This document shows, piece by piece, positions 52,657-61,967 of a stretch of DNA of 64,000 nt (the first letter of the stretch is position 1; every line of letters starts with the position of its first letter). Source of the stretch: Rhodoferax koreense (GTDB lineage Bacteria; Pseudomonadota; Gammaproteobacteria; Burkholderiales; Burkholderiaceae_C); assembly GCF_001955695.1 (NCBI RefSeq), contig NZ_CP019236.1:5332001-5396000 (forward strand). The letters run 5' to 3'. Made by a program: the position numbers and the translations under genes. Below the pieces are notes generated by a model. It worked only from the letters and a program-made list of their open reading frames with translations, was not told the DNA's origin and did no database searches.

Positions 52657-53742
52657 TCAGGCTTCGACTTCCAGCACGCCGCGGTTGATCTGGTCGCGCT
52701 CCAGCGACTCGAACAGGGCCTTGAAGTTGCCCTCACCGAAGCCTTCGCGGTAGTCGCCCTTGCGCTGGATGAACTCGAAGAACACCGGACCCAGCAACGG
52801 CTCGGAAAATATCTGCAGCAGCAGGCGTTTCTGGCCTCCTTCCGTCGTGCCGTCCAGCAGGATGCCGCGCGCCTGCAGTTCGCCCACCGACTCGCCGTGG
52901 CCGGGCAGGCGCTTTTCCAGGTTCTGGTAGTAGACGTCGTTGGGCGCGGTCAGCACGGGGATGCCGGCCATTTGCAGCCTGTCGATGGATTCGAGCAGGT
53001 TGTCGGTCAGCAGGGCGATGTGCTGGATGCCTTCGCCGTTGAACTGCATCAGGAACTCCTCGATCTGGCCACCGCCCTTCTTGGCTTCCTCGTTGAGCGG
53101 GATACGGATCAGACCGTCCGGCGCCGTCATGGCCTTGGAAGTCAGGCCGGTGTACTCGCCCTTGATGTCGAAGTAGCGGATCTCGCGGAAATTGAACAGC
53201 CGCGCGTAGAAGTCGGCCCAGTGCGTCATGCGGCCGCGGTACACGTTGTGCGTGAGGTGGTCCACCACCTGGAAGCCGTGCCCCTTGGGGCGGCGGTCCA
53301 CGCCCGGCAGGAATTCGAAGTCGATGTCGTAGATGCTCTTGCCGTCCTCGAAACGGTCGATCAGGTACAGCGGCGCGCCGCCGATGCCCTTGATCGCCGG
53401 CAGGCGCAGCTCCATGGGGCCGGTGCCGATCTCGATGGGCTGGGCGCCGAGCTCCAGGGCGCGGTTGTAGGCCTTGTGCGAGTCGCGCACGCGGAAAGCC
53501 AAGCCGCAGGCCGACGGGCCGTGCTCGGCCGCGAAATAGCCGGCCTCGCTCTTGGGCTCGTTGTTGACGATGAAGTTGATGTCGTTCTGCCGGTACAGCA
53601 ACACGTTCTTGGAGCGGTGCTTGGCCACCAGCGTGAAGCCCATCTTCTCGAAGATCGGCTCCAGCACGCCCGGGCTGGGCGAAGCGAATTCCACGAACTC
53701 GAAGCCCATCAGGCCCATGGGGTTCTCGAACAGGTCGGCCAT
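52657..53742 (-). CDS. hpd: 4-hydroxyphenylpyruvate dioxygenase
   Basis: A 361-residue HPPD, converting hydroxyphenylpyruvate to homogentisate. Iron ligands fall in [19 protein letters not shown] and [52 protein letters not shown] is the N-terminal domain start. MADLFENP has GGAG eight bases ahead; an ATG at 53778 lies in the regulatory gap. First gene of the tyrosine degradation operon. Confidence 0.96.
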   Translation of the reverse strand: MADLFENPMGLMGFEFVEFASPSPGVLEPIFEKMGFTLVAKHRSKNVLLYRQNDINFIVNNEPKSEAGYFAAEHGPSACGLAFRVRDSHKAYNRALELGAQPIEIGTGPMELRLPAIKGIGGAPLYLIDRFEDGKSIYDIDFEFLPGVDRRPKGHGFQVVDHLTHNVYRGRMTHWADFYARLFNFREIRYFDIKGEYTGLTSKAMTAPDGLIRIPLNEEAKKGGGQIEEFLMQFNGEGIQHIALLTDNLLESIDRLQMAGIPVLTAPNDVYYQNLEKRLPGHGESVGELQARGILLDGTTEGGQKRLLLQIFSEPLLGPVFFEFIQRKGDYREGFGEGNFKALFESLERDQINRGVLEVEA

Positions 53743-53797
53743 CGTGTCGTCTCCAAAAAGCAGTGTTGATGTCGCCATGGTAGGCAGGCGGCACACA

Positions 53798-53850
53798 GAA
53801 TTCCTGCAACTTGATGCAATTCCCGACCTCATCACGCTGAATTCCTGCAA
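53798..53850. promoter_or_regulatory. Direct-repeat pair between hpd and its regulator
   Basis: GAATTCCTGCAA occurs identically at 53798-53809 and 53839-53850, 41 bases apart (about four helical turns), in the 118-base gap between hpd and the divergent Lrp gene. A related TGATGCAATTCC lies between. Lrp-type proteins bind phased sites, so this is a likely operator. Confidence 0.6.
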
Positions 53851-53860
53851 AATTGGCCAG

Positions 53861-54343
53861 ATGAGCGCACCACCCGAACTTGATGCCATCGATCTGCGGG
53901 TGCTTCGCGCACTCCAGGCCAACGCCCGCGCAACCTACGACGAACTCGCGGCACAGGTGAGTCTTTCGCCTTCGGCGACCTTGCGCCGCGTCAAGCGGCT
54001 CGAGGACGCAGGCGTGATCGTCGGCTACGTGGCCCTGCTGCGGGCCGACAGCGTGGGCCTGCCCCTCACGGCGTACATCAATGTGCGGCTCGAAAAACAC
54101 ACGGAAAGCCACAAGCGCAACCCGATGGACCTGTTTCGCGCTTCGGTCCAAGGCTGGCCCGAAGTGGTGGAATGCGCCTCACTGACCGGCGACATGGACT
54201 ACCTCCTGCGCGTGGTGGTGGCCGACATGGCGCACTACTCGCGTTTCGTCATGGAGACCCTGCTCAAGCATCCCAGCGTGCAGGACTGCAAGACCAGCTT
54301 CGTGCTCGACCGCGTGAAGACCACGACGGCACTGCCGATCTAG
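53861..54343 (+). CDS. Lrp/AsnC-family regulator of tyrosine operon
   Basis: A 160-residue Lrp-type regulator: [47 protein letters not shown] for the HTH, then [54 protein letters not shown] for the ligand domain (GDMDYLL). Divergent from hpd, so probably the aromatic-amino-acid sensor that activates hpd-hmgA-fahA-phhA. Confidence 0.92.
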   Translation: MSAPPELDAIDLRVLRALQANARATYDELAAQVSLSPSATLRRVKRLEDAGVIVGYVALLRADSVGLPLTAYINVRLEKHTESHKRNPMDLFRASVQGWPEVVECASLTGDMDYLLRVVVADMAHYSRFVMETLLKHPSVQDCKTSFVLDRVKTTTALPI

Positions 54344-54425
54344 CCGGAGTCGGCGCCTTCGGATGGACCGGCCCCGAAATGCAACTTTTTGAAATAGCGC
54401 ACAGCCAGCAGAAACAGCAAAGGCC

Positions 54426-55085
54426 CTAGCCGCAGGCGTTCGGGATCGACGCCTGTGGCAACGGCGCGGGCTGCAGACCCAGGCCGCGCAGGTAGGCATC
54501 GAGTGCGGCCTCGCCTGTCGCCACCAGGTCGAACACGGAGGGATCGAGCAGCCAGTCCTGCATCAGGCCGCAGATCAACCCATGCAGACCCCAGGCCGCC
54601 CCCATCGCGGGAACAGCCAGCTTCACGGATTCGTCGCGCGCGGCCCTGCGCAGGCCGAGCGCGATGTCGGCCACGCACTGCTTGCGCGTCGCCAGGTGGC
54701 GCTCCCGTACCGCCTGCAGTTCGTTCACGTACTCGACCTGGTGCATGGCAACCTCGAAGACACGGCGCAGCTGCGCATCGGTGGTCATCATTCGCAACGA
54801 ATGCACGATCGCGCCGCGCAGGCCGCCCAGCGCATCACCAACCTGTTCGTTCAAGCCGATCCGCAGCGCCTGCTCCAGCGGCAAAGTGACGCGCTCCATC
54901 ATGGCGTTGAACAGGTCGGCCTTGTCCTTGAAGTGCCAATAGATGGCGCCCCGCGTCGCACCCGCCTTGATGGCGATTTCATTGAGCGAAGTGCGCGAGA
55001 CGCCCTGCGCGTGAAACAGCAGCTCGGCGGCATCGAGCAGCCGATGGCGCGTCGCCAGGGCCTCTTCTTTCGTGCGACGGACCAA
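54426..55085 (-). CDS. TetR-family repressor of efflux operon (AcrR-like)
   Basis: A 219-residue AcrR/TtgR-type repressor. TTG start at 55085 is supported by AGGAG five bases ahead and by the family opening VRRTKEEALATRHRLLDAAELLFHAQGVSRTSLNEIAIKAGATRGAIYWHFKDKADLFNAM. The C-terminal drug-binding part (LEQALRIGL... RRAARDESVKLAVPAMGAAWGLHGLICG) is AcrR-like. Divergent from the RND adaptor with the operator between. Confidence 0.92.
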   Translation of the reverse strand: MVRRTKEEALATRHRLLDAAELLFHAQGVSRTSLNEIAIKAGATRGAIYWHFKDKADLFNAMMERVTLPLEQALRIGLNEQVGDALGGLRGAIVHSLRMMTTDAQLRRVFEVAMHQVEYVNELQAVRERHLATRKQCVADIALGLRRAARDESVKLAVPAMGAAWGLHGLICGLMQDWLLDPSVFDLVATGEAALDAYLRGLGLQPAPLPQASIPNACG

Positions 55086-55122
55086 GTGTTCTCCTGTAGC
55101 GTGGGTGCGAAAAGGTGTAATA

Positions 55123-55142
55123 TACATGCAGCGGTGTATGTA
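55123..55142. promoter_or_regulatory. AcrR-type operator
   Basis: TACATGCA and TGTATGTA around GCGG form a near-palindrome with one mismatch. I recall the E. coli acrAB operator having TACATACA and TGTATGTA arms, so the match is close. It lies 38 bases from the TetR start and 112 from the adaptor start. Confidence 0.7.
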
Positions 55143-55253
55143 AACTAGGCTGCAAGCGGATTAACCCTGCTGCCGTCGGCTGTCCTTACACTCGACCGTC
55201 CCGATCTCTTTCTCCCCAAGATCCCCGCATTTCCATTTCCCGGAAGGAATCGC

Positions 55254-56525
55254 ATGTCCGCTTTGCGCCCCAAACAACGTGATCCACTCCTGGTGCGCAC
55301 GCGCCAGTTTTTCATTCCCACCGCGATGGCCCTGGTAGTCGCCGGCCTGCTCGCCGGCTGCGGGAAGAGCGACGGCAAGGCTGCAGGTGCCGCGCCCGCC
55401 GCGCCGCCGCCGGCCGAGGTGGGCGTCGTCACGGTGACACTGGGCGATGTGGGCCTGGTCACCGAACTGCCGGGCCGGCTCGAGGCCTCGCGCGTCGCCG
55501 AGGTGCAGGCGCGGGCCGCGGGCATCCTGCAAAAACGGGTGTTCAAGGAAGGCAGCGACGTCAAGGCCGGCCAGTTGCTCTTCACCATCGACCCCGCGCC
55601 CTATGCCGCTGCCTACCAGAGCTCGCAGGCCTCGCTGGCCCGCGCACAGGCCAACCTGCAGCAGGCCCAGGCGCTGGCCGACCGCTACAAACCCTTGGTC
55701 GAAGCCAATGCCGTGAGCAAGCAGGACTATGCCAACGCCGTGGCGGCCGCGGCCCAGGCCCAGGCCGACGTGGCCGTGGGCAAGGCAGCCGTGCAGACCG
55801 CGAAAATCAGCCTCGACTACAGCACCGTGACGGCCCCCATCTCGGGCCGCATCGGTCGCGCGCTGGTCACCGAAGGCGCCCTCGTGGGCCAGGGCACGCC
55901 CACGCCGCTGGCCGTGATCCAGCAGATCAACCCGATGTACATCAACTTCACGCAGTCGGCGGCCGAAGTGCTGGCGCTGCGCCAGGGCCTGGCCAGTGGC
56001 AAGCTCAAGCGCGCGCCGGGCTCCGAAGCGGCCAGCGTACGCGTGGTGCTCGACGGCCTGGGTGAATATGCGCAGGCCGGCAAGCTGCTGTTTTCCGACC
56101 TGACGGTGGACGCCACCACCGGACAGATCACACTGCGCGCCGAGGTGCCGAACCCTGACGGCCAGCTGCTGCCGGGCCTGTACGTGCGCGTGCGCCTGGA
56201 GCAATCGCAGGCGGCCAACGCCATCACGCTGCCCCAGCAGGCCGTGACGCGCAACAACCAGGGCGACACCGTGATGGTGGTCGGTCCGGACGGCAAGGTC
56301 AGCCCGCGCAAGGTCAAGATCGGCTCGTCCAAGGGCACGAGCTGGGTCGTGCTCGACGGCCTGAAGGCCGGTGAGCAGGTGATGGTCGACGGCTTCCAGA
56401 AGCTGCGCGGCGACGCCCCGGTGAAGCCGGTGCCATGGCAGCCGGCGGGCACGGCTGCTGCGGCGCCAGCTTCGGCCGCAGCCCCGGCCGCCGCCGCATC
56501 GGCGGCCACGTCGGCCGCCAAGTAA
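55254..56525 (+). CDS. RND efflux periplasmic adaptor (MexA/AcrA)
   Basis: A 423-residue membrane fusion lipoprotein: lipobox LAGC (Cys36), lipoyl half AEVQARAAGILQKRVFKEGSDVKAGQLLFTIDPAPY, helical hairpin AQANLQQAQALADRYKPLVEANAVSKQDY, second lipoyl half KISLDYSTVTAPISGRIGRALVTEGALV, beta-barrel and membrane-proximal domain to LDGLKAGEQVMVDGFQKLR. An Ala-rich tail ends the protein. AAGGA five bases ahead of the ATG. First of a three-gene pump operon. Confidence 0.95.
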   Translation: MSALRPKQRDPLLVRTRQFFIPTAMALVVAGLLAGCGKSDGKAAGAAPAAPPPAEVGVVTVTLGDVGLVTELPGRLEASRVAEVQARAAGILQKRVFKEGSDVKAGQLLFTIDPAPYAAAYQSSQASLARAQANLQQAQALADRYKPLVEANAVSKQDYANAVAAAAQAQADVAVGKAAVQTAKISLDYSTVTAPISGRIGRALVTEGALVGQGTPTPLAVIQQINPMYINFTQSAAEVLALRQGLASGKLKRAPGSEAASVRVVLDGLGEYAQAGKLLFSDLTVDATTGQITLRAEVPNPDGQLLPGLYVRVRLEQSQAANAITLPQQAVTRNNQGDTVMVVGPDGKVSPRKVKIGSSKGTSWVVLDGLKAGEQVMVDGFQKLRGDAPVKPVPWQPAGTAAAAPASAAAPAAAASAATSAAK

Positions 56526-56537
56526 GGAACGACCAGC

Positions 56538-59500
56538 ATGGCAAAATTTTTCATTGACAGGCCGATCTTCGCCTGGGTGATCGCGCTGTTCATCATTGTG
56601 ATGGGCTCGATTTCCATCACCCAGCTGCCGATCTCGCAATACCCGAACGTGGCGCCGCCGGCCATCGTCGTGAACGTCGCTTACCCGGGCGCCTCGGCAC
56701 AGACGCTGGAGGACAGCGTGCTGTCGGTGATCGAGCGCGAAATGAACGGCTCGCCCGGCCTCATCTACATGGAGTCGGTGGCGCAGGCGGATGGCACGGG
56801 CTCGATCACCATCAGCTACGACACCAACACCAACCCGGATCTCGCGCAGGTGGACGTGCAGAACCGCCTCTCGCGCGCCACGCCGCGCCTGCCGGCCACG
56901 GTGACGCAGCAGGGCGTGCGGGTGGACAAGTCGCGCAACAACTTCCTGCTGTTCACCCTGCTGTCGTCGGACGATCCGAGCATCGACACCACCGCGCTGG
57001 GTGACTACGCCTCGCGCAACGTGCTGCCCGAGCTGCAGCGCCTGAGCGGCGTCGGCCAGGTACAGCTGTTCGGCACCGAGCGCGCCATGCGCGTCTGGAT
57101 CGACCCGGCCAAGCTGCAGGGCCTCAACCTGTCGGCCAGCGACGTCAGCACGGCGATCCAGGCGCAGAACGCGCAGGTGTCTTCGGGCTCGATCGGCGAC
57201 CTGCCCAACATCACCGGCCAGGGCATCGCAGCCACCGTTGTGGTGAACGGCCAGCTCACCTCCATCGAACAGTTCGGCAACATCGTGCTGCGCGCCAACA
57301 CCGACGGCTCCACCGTGCGGCTCAAGGACGTGGCCCGCATCGAACTCGGCGGCCAGAGCTACGCCACCTCGATCCGCCTGAACGGCGTGCCCGCGGTCGG
57401 CATGGGCGTGCAGCTCACCCCGAGCGGCAATGCGCTGGCCGTGGCCAAGGCGGTGCGCGCCAAGATGACCGAACTCGAGCGCTACTTCCCCAAGGGCGTG
57501 AAGTGGACCATTCCCTACGACACCTCGCGCTTCGTGAAGATCTCGATCACCGAAGTGGTGAAGACGCTGTTCGAAGCCGTGGCCCTGGTGTTCCTGGTGA
57601 TGTTCCTGTTCCTGCAGAACTGGCGCTACACCATCATCCCGACCATCGTCGTGCCGATCGCGCTGCTGGGCACCTTTGCCGCGCTGCTGGCGCTGGGCTT
57701 CTCGATCAACGTGCTAACCATGTTCGGCATGGTGCTGGTGATCGGCATCGTGGTGGACGATGCGATCGTGGTGGTGGAAAACGTCGAGCGCATCATGGTG
57801 GAAGAAAGTCTGCCCCCGCTGCAGGCCACCCGCAAGGCCATGGGCCAGATCTCAGGCGCCATCATCGGCGTGACCGTGGTGCTGATCTCGGTGTTCGTGC
57901 CACTGGCCTTCTTCGCCGGCGCCACGGGCAACATCTACCGCCAGTTCTCGGCGGTGATGGTGGTGTCGATCGGCTTCTCCGCCTTCCTCGCGCTGTCGCT
58001 CACGCCGGCGCTTTGCGCCACCTTGCTCAAGCCGGTGGACAAACACGAGCACCACAACAAGACGGGCTTCTTCGGCGGCTTCTTCAACTGGTTCAACCGC
58101 GCTTTCACGCGCACGGCCAAGGGCTATGAAAGCATGGTCGCGCGGCTGCTGAAGCGGGCCGTGCGCTACATGATCATCTACGCGGCCATCATCGGCGCGG
58201 TGGTGGTGCTGTATTCGCGTCTGCCGACCTCCTTCCTGCCGCAGGAGGACCTGGGCTACATCATCGCCAACGTGCAACTGCCGCCCGGCGCCACGCAGGA
58301 ACGCACGCTCGATGCGGTGAAGAAGGTCGAAGGCTTTGCGCTGAAACAGCCCGAAGTGGAAGGCACGGTGGCCGTGCTGGGCTTCAGCTTCTCGGGCACC
58401 GGCCAGAACGCCGCGCTGACCTTCGTGCCGTTGAAGGACTGGGAAACGCGCCATGGCCCGGAGCATTCGGCCGATTCGCTGGCCGGTCGCGCCTTCGGGG
58501 CGTTGATGGGGGTGCGCGACGCCTTCATCTTTCCGTTGTCGCCGCCGCCGATTCCCGAACTCGGCAACGCCAGCGGCTTCACCTTCCGCCTGCAGGACCG
58601 CGGCAGCCAGGGCCATGAAGCGTTGATCAACGCCCGCAACCAGTTGCTCGGCATGGCCGGCAAGAGCCCGGTGCTCACCCAGGTGCGCCCCGACGGGCTG
58701 GAGGACGCGCCCCAGCTGCAGCTCGAGATCGACCGCAACAAGGCCAACGCGCTGGGCGTGAATTTCGCGGCCATCAACAGCGCGCTGTCCACCGCCATCG
58801 GCTCGAGCTATGTCAATGACTTCCCGAACGCCGGCCGCCTGCAGCGTGTGGTGGTCCAGGCCGATGCGCCATCGCGCATGCAGCCGGACGACCTGCTGAA
58901 GATCAACGCCAGCAATGCGCAGGGCAAGCCGGTGCCGCTGTCGGCCTTCGCCACCACACGCTGGATCTCGGGCGCGCAGCAAACCGTGCGCTACAACGGT
59001 TATCCATCGGTGCGCATCGCGGGTGCCGCAGCCCCCGGCTACAGCTCGGGCGCGGCGATTGCCGAGATGGAGAAACTGGCAGGGCAGTTGCCCGCCGGCT
59101 TCGGTTTCGAGTGGACCGGCCAGTCGCGCGAGGAGAAGATTGCCGGCTCGCAGGCCATCATCCTGTACGGCTTCGCGATCCTGGCGGTGTTCCTGTGCCT
59201 GGCCGCGTTGTACGAAAGCTGGTCGATTCCGCTGTCGGTGATCCTCGTGGTGCCGCTCGGTGTGCTGGGCGTGCTGCTGGCGACGCTGCTGCGCTCGTAC
59301 TCGAACGACGTGTACTTCCAGGTCGGGCTGATCACCATCATCGGCCTGTCGGCGAAGAACGCGATCCTGATCATCGAGTTTGCGAAAGACCTGCAGGCCA
59401 CGGGCAAGGGCGTGGTCGAGTCGGCGCTGGCCGCGGCCCATCTGCGCTTTCGCCCGATCATCATGACCTCGCTGGCCTTCGGCCTCGGCGTGGTGCCGCT

Positions 59501-59705
59501 GTTCATCGCCAGCGGCGCCGGCTCGGCCAGCCAGCGCGCCATCGGCACCGGTGTGCTCGGCGGCATGATCACCGGCACAGGCCTGGCGGTGTTCTTCGTG
59601 CCGATCTTCTTCGTGATCGTGCGCGGCTTCTTCAAGGGCAGCGCGCGCCAGAATGAAATTTACAAAGAACATGCGCACAAAGCCGGAGTCGAATCCCATG
59701 AATAA
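56538..59705 (+). CDS. RND multidrug efflux pump (AcrB/MexB)
   Basis: A 1055-residue HAE1-family proton/drug antiporter. AKFFIDRPIFAWVIALFIIVMG opens the first TM; proton-relay Asp407 and Asp408 (IGIVVDDAIVVVENVERIM), exactly the AcrB numbering, and the TM10 Lys (SAKNAILIIEFAKDL). G-loop and F-loop regions (FPLSPPPIPELG) present. 12 helices. Overlaps the outer-membrane gene by 8 bases. Trimer pumping hydrophobic drugs from the periplasm. Confidence 0.97.
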   Translation: MAKFFIDRPIFAWVIALFIIVMGSISITQLPISQYPNVAPPAIVVNVAYPGASAQTLEDSVLSVIEREMNGSPGLIYMESVAQADGTGSITISYDTNTNPDLAQVDVQNRLSRATPRLPATVTQQGVRVDKSRNNFLLFTLLSSDDPSIDTTALGDYASRNVLPELQRLSGVGQVQLFGTERAMRVWIDPAKLQGLNLSASDVSTAIQAQNAQVSSGSIGDLPNITGQGIAATVVVNGQLTSIEQFGNIVLRANTDGSTVRLKDVARIELGGQSYATSIRLNGVPAVGMGVQLTPSGNALAVAKAVRAKMTELERYFPKGVKWTIPYDTSRFVKISITEVVKTLFEAVALVFLVMFLFLQNWRYTIIPTIVVPIALLGTFAALLALGFSINVLTMFGMVLVIGIVVDDAIVVVENVERIMVEESLPPLQATRKAMGQISGAIIGVTVVLISVFVPLAFFAGATGNIYRQFSAVMVVSIGFSAFLALSLTPALCATLLKPVDKHEHHNKTGFFGGFFNWFNRAFTRTAKGYESMVARLLKRAVRYMIIYAAIIGAVVVLYSRLPTSFLPQEDLGYIIANVQLPPGATQERTLDAVKKVEGFALKQPEVEGTVAVLGFSFSGTGQNAALTFVPLKDWETRHGPEHSADSLAGRAFGALMGVRDAFIFPLSPPPIPELGNASGFTFRLQDRGSQGHEALINARNQLLGMAGKSPVLTQVRPDGLEDAPQLQLEIDRNKANALGVNFAAINSALSTAIGSSYVNDFPNAGRLQRVVVQADAPSRMQPDDLLKINASNAQGKPVPLSAFATTRWISGAQQTVRYNGYPSVRIAGAAAPGYSSGAAIAEMEKLAGQLPAGFGFEWTGQSREEKIAGSQAIILYGFAILAVFLCLAALYESWSIPLSVILVVPLGVLGVLLATLLRSYSNDVYFQVGLITIIGLSAKNAILIIEFAKDLQATGKGVVESALAAAHLRFRPIIMTSLAFGLGVVPLFIASGAGSASQRAIGTGVLGGMITGTGLAVFFVPIFFVIVRGFFKGSARQNEIYKEHAHKAGVESHE

Positions 59706-61140
59706 GCCCCGTCTCCAGAAAGCAGCGGTGGCTGCCGCGGCCGCACTGGCCGTGTTGTCGGGCTGCTCGTTCATCCCGAAATACGAACGCCCCGCCGCAC
59801 CGGTGGCCAGCCAGTGGCCCGGCGGCCCGGTCACCGAAGTGCCCGGCCAGAAAGCCGCGGCCGATGTGCCCTGGCAGGACTTCTTCACCGATCCGCGGCT
59901 GCAGCAATTGATCGCCGCGGCGCTGGCCAACAACCGCGATCTGCGCGTGGCGGTGCTCAACATCGAGCAGGCGCGCGCGCAATACCAGATCACGCGGGCC
60001 GACCAGTTCCCCACGGTGGGCATCGGCGCCAGCGGCTCACGCACGCCCAACACCTCGGGCGGCATCACCAGCGCCTACACCGCCGGCTTCACCGTGTCGG
60101 CCTGGGAGCTCGATTTCTTCGGCCGCATCCAGAGCCTGAAGGAATCGGCGCTGGCGGAATACCTGGCCACCGAGGAAGGCCGCAAGGCCACGCAGATCAG
60201 CCTGATCGCCAGCGTGGCCAACGCCTACCTGAACCTGCTGGCCGACGACGAGCTGCTGGCCATCACTCGCCAGACGCTGGTCACGCGGGAAGACTCCGGC
60301 AAGTTGTCCCAGCTGCGCTTCGACAACGGCGTGGCCTCCGAACTCGACGTGCGCCAGGCCCAGTCCCTGACCGAGCAGGCGCGGGCCACGCTGGCGCAGC
60401 AGCTGCGCCAGCGCGCACTCGACGTGAACGCACTCACGCTCCTGGTCGGCCAGCCGCCGACGATGAACGACACCGGCGCGGCCGTGGCCGGCACCGGACT
60501 GGCCAGCACGCTGGTGATGACCGACCTGCCGGTGGGCCTGCCCTCCGAGGTGCTGATCAACCGGCCAGACATCCGCCAGGCCGAGCAGGTGCTGCTGGCC
60601 AACAACGCCAACATCGGCGCCGCGCGGGCCAACTTCTTCCCGAAGGTGTCGCTGACCGCGGGTGCGGGTACGGGCGGCGCCCATTTGTCCGACCTGTTCA
60701 AGAGCGGCTCCTACGGCTGGACCTTTGCGCCGCAGATCGTGCTGCCGATCTTCGATGCGGGCCGTAACCAGGCCGGACTCGACTCGGCCCGTGCCGGTCG
60801 CGACATCGCGCAGGCGCAGTACGAAAAAGCCATCCAGACCGCGTTCCGCGAGGTGGCCGACGCGCTGGCCGGCCGCGCTACGCTCGGCGAGCAGCTGCGC
60901 GCGCAGCAGGCGCAGGCAGATGCGGAGTCGGTGCGGTTCAAGCTGTCGGATCTGCGCTACAAGAACGGGGTGGCGAGTTACCTCGACCTGCTCGACGCCC
61001 AACGTTCCTTGTTCACCGCGCAGCAGGCGGTGGTGCAGATCCGACTGCTGCAGTTGCAGAACCAGGTGCTCCTGTACAAGGCCCTGGGCGGCGGCTGGAC
61101 CGAGCCGGCCAAGGCCTCGACCGCGTCGATCAAGCCATAG
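59698..61140 (+). CDS. Outer-membrane efflux lipoprotein (OprM/NodT family)
   Basis: A 480-residue TolC-like channel lipoprotein: lipobox LSGC (Cys23), FIPKYERPAAPVASQWPGG, then two repeats of a helical barrel domain: NRDLRVAVLNIEQARAQYQITRADQFPTVGIG and INRPDIRQAEQVLLANNANIGAARANFFPKVSLTA. It begins inside the pump gene's end. Completes the tripartite pump. Confidence 0.95.
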   Translation: MNKPRLQKAAVAAAAALAVLSGCSFIPKYERPAAPVASQWPGGPVTEVPGQKAAADVPWQDFFTDPRLQQLIAAALANNRDLRVAVLNIEQARAQYQITRADQFPTVGIGASGSRTPNTSGGITSAYTAGFTVSAWELDFFGRIQSLKESALAEYLATEEGRKATQISLIASVANAYLNLLADDELLAITRQTLVTREDSGKLSQLRFDNGVASELDVRQAQSLTEQARATLAQQLRQRALDVNALTLLVGQPPTMNDTGAAVAGTGLASTLVMTDLPVGLPSEVLINRPDIRQAEQVLLANNANIGAARANFFPKVSLTAGAGTGGAHLSDLFKSGSYGWTFAPQIVLPIFDAGRNQAGLDSARAGRDIAQAQYEKAIQTAFREVADALAGRATLGEQLRAQQAQADAESVRFKLSDLRYKNGVASYLDLLDAQRSLFTAQQAVVQIRLLQLQNQVLLYKALGGGWTEPAKASTASIKP

Positions 61141-61157
61141 GAGCCCAACGGTGGGTG

Positions 61158-61190
61158 GATCGGGGCGGTTTCGGCCGCCCTGGCCCGATC
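61158..61190 (+). terminator. Hairpin after efflux operon
   Basis: GATCGGG (61158-61164) pairs with CCCGATC (61184-61190), with inner GCGG/CCGC and a small bulge. Begins 18 bases after the outer-membrane gene. No T-run; GATCGGGGCGG repeats just downstream, so this may serve as a weak terminator or be part of the next promoter. Confidence 0.4.
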
Positions 61191-61201
61191 GGGGCGGCCG
61201 T

Positions 61202-61207
61202 TATACT
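61202..61207 (+). promoter_or_regulatory. Possible -10 box of cytochrome c gene
   Basis: TATACT, 61 bases before the cytochrome ATG and just after the GC-rich hairpin. The -35 region is poor, so support is modest. Confidence 0.35.
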
Positions 61208-61267
61208 CGCGGGTTGCGAGAGCCGACGATAGAGACACCCATAAAGCCCCGATTTTTTGAGGACATC

Positions 61268-61909
61268 ATGAGCGCCAACCCCCACGATCATGCGGCCGAA
61301 GAAGCCCATTCAGGCCCGATCAAGAACCCCAAGCAACTGCTGGTGGCCGTGTTCTTCTCATTCGTCGTGCCGATCTTCGCCATCATCGGCCTGGTCTACT
61401 ACGTCGTCTCGGCCAACAAGCCGGCCGGTGCCAATTCGGGCGAGAGCATGCTGCTCGGCGGCATGACGGAATCGGACCAGAAAAAGGCTGTGGCTGAACG
61501 CATCCAGAAGGTAGGCTTCGTGGAGATCCGCGACGCCAACCGCGAACTCAAGAGCGGCGAAGAAGTCTTCAAGGCCCAGTGCACGGCCTGCCATACCGCG
61601 GGCGTTGCCGGCGCACCCAAGTTCGGCGATGCCGCCGCCTGGGCGCCACGCATCAAGAATCCGTTCGAAACCCTGCTGAACTCCGCGCTGCACGGCAAGG
61701 GTGCCATGGGTGCTCAGGGCGGCGGCGACTTCGAAGACCTCGAAATCGCACGCGCCGTGGTCTACATGGCGAATGCGGGCGGTGGCAAGTTCCCTGAGCC
61801 GGCCAAGCCCGGTGCAGCGGCAGCCCCTGCCGAAGGTGCCTCGGCGGCTGTGGCGTCCGCTGCCCCGGCCGAAGCCGCATCGGCACCTGCGGCGGCTGCC
61901 TCCAAATAA
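61268..61909 (+). CDS. Membrane-anchored cytochrome c5 family protein
   Basis: A 213-residue c-type cytochrome: N-terminal anchor helix (24-48, LLVAVFFSFVVPIFAIIGLVYYVVSA), then a class I cytochrome domain with heme motif C105TACH109 (EEVFKAQCTACHTAGVAGAPK) and Met ligand region GKGAMGAQGG. The C-terminal 45 residues are Ala/Pro-rich. It probably passes electrons to a terminal oxidase. GAGGA precedes the ATG. Confidence 0.92.
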   Translation: MSANPHDHAAEEAHSGPIKNPKQLLVAVFFSFVVPIFAIIGLVYYVVSANKPAGANSGESMLLGGMTESDQKKAVAERIQKVGFVEIRDANRELKSGEEVFKAQCTACHTAGVAGAPKFGDAAAWAPRIKNPFETLLNSALHGKGAMGAQGGGDFEDLEIARAVVYMANAGGGKFPEPAKPGAAAAPAEGASAAVASAAPAEAASAPAAAASK

Positions 61910-61934
61910 AAGGTTTTTCCGCAACCATGTAAGA

Positions 61935-61956
61935 GCCGGTCCCTGACCGGCTTTTT
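61935..61956 (+). terminator. Rho-independent terminator
   Basis: GCCGGTC-CCT-GACCGGC followed by TTTTT, a perfect seven-base stem with three-base loop and five Ts, 25 bases after the cytochrome stop. The best terminator in the window. Confidence 0.9.
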
Positions 61957-61967
61957 CACGTCCGGGC

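Noticed and set aside
61158-61207. Riboswitch before the cytochrome c gene
   Set aside because: The GC-rich hairpin and repeated GATCGGGGCGG do not match a known riboswitch layout; more likely operon end plus promoter.
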